NCBI GenBank assembly: GCA_016650435.1
Contig: JAENVT010000351.1
Span: 1-5,933 of the forward strand
Direction: 5' to 3'
Length of the DNA: 5,933 bases
Origin: Ilumatobacteraceae bacterium
Lineage (GTDB): Bacteria > Actinomycetota > Acidimicrobiia > Acidimicrobiales > Ilumatobacteraceae
The notes beneath the pieces are model-generated. The model was not told the DNA's origin. It saw only the letters and a program-made list of their open reading frames with translations, and did not search any database. This document shows, piece by piece, positions 5,680-5,933 of the stretch. Made by a program: the position numbers and the translations under genes. Position 1 is the first letter of the stretch. Each line of letters begins with the position of its first letter.

Positions 5680-5933
5680 ATGACCATCTCCGTTGTCACC
5701 GGCGCCAACAGCGGCATCGGCCGCGCCACAGCCATCCACCTCGCCCAGCAGGGTCACGCTGTCTACGGCACCGTTCGCAGCGTTGACAAGGCGAGCAAGC
5801 TGCAATCGATGTCGGCCGATGCCGGCGTCGAGGTCAACCTGGTGGAGCTCGACGTGGCCTCCGACGAGTCGGTGCGCGCCGGTTTTGCGCGCATTCTCGA
5901 CGAGACCAACGGCGTCGTCGACGTGCTGGTGAA
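5680..5933 (+). CDS. Short-chain dehydrogenase/reductase (5' part, cut by right edge)
   Basis: An open frame from the ATG at 5680 runs off the window after 84 complete codons. It starts MTISVVTGANSGIGRATA, the classical Rossmann signature of SDR enzymes with the TGxxxGIG dinucleotide-binding loop at residues 7-14. Asp58-Val59 (ELDVAS) is the usual adenine-ring contact, and the visible end DVLV followed by the first bases of an Asn codon matches the start of the NNAG motif. Arg33 just after the second strand (GTVRS) favours NADP(H) over NAD(H); this is inference. The catalytic Ser, Tyr and Lys lie beyond the edge, so substrate and activity cannot be judged. No Shine-Dalgarno sequence is seen; TACCAT lies 6 nt upstream. 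The frame begins 23 bp after the previous gene on the same strand. Confidence 0.92.
   Translation, partial: MTISVVTGANSGIGRATAIHLAQQGHAVYGTVRSVDKASKLQSMSADAGVEVNLVELDVASDESVRAGFARILDETNGVVDVLV

Overview
The window looks like ordinary chromosome from a high-GC actinobacterium. The support is a predicted F420-dependent PPOX-fold enzyme, a CtpE-type P-type ATPase, a DUF222/13E12 HNH protein, a LexA box of the actinobacterial TCGAAC-N4-GTTCGA type, and several start codons that look leaderless. I favour Actinomycetota with confidence. A lineage outside the mycobacteria, such as Acidimicrobiia, is only a guess. Both end genes are cut by the window edges.

Layout: (1) 1-674, minus strand, 5' part of a secreted AcpA/phospholipase C-type phosphoesterase. 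(2) 675-977, a divergent intergenic region with a Shine-Dalgarno site and candidate promoter for the phosphoesterase, several short inverted repeats, and a strong candidate promoter for the next gene whose -10 lies inside a near-consensus LexA box. (3) 978-2198, plus strand, DUF222-HNH protein. (4) 2199-2295, a short convergent gap with a perfect 14-bp palindrome. (5) 2296-2682, minus strand, PPOX-class F420-dependent enzyme. (6) 2683-2734, a 52-bp divergent gap with one candidate -10 facing each way. (7) 2735-5092, plus strand, complete 785-residue CtpE-like cation ATPase. (8) 5147-5656, plus strand, 169-residue protein not confidently recognised, with a RadC/JAB-like layout that lacks the usual zinc ligands. 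(9) 5680 to the right edge, plus strand, N-terminal part of a short-chain dehydrogenase.

The genes do not form an evident pathway or defence island. Gene orientations alternate, so most are probably separate transcription units; only ctpE, the 169-residue gene and the SDR could be co-transcribed. The most informative signals are regulatory. One is the SOS operator fused to a probable leaderless promoter of the DUF222-HNH gene. The other is a recurring TANNNT-N6/7-start codon arrangement at four genes without a Shine-Dalgarno sequence. I found no tRNA, rRNA, CRISPR array, insertion sequence or convincing intrinsic terminator.
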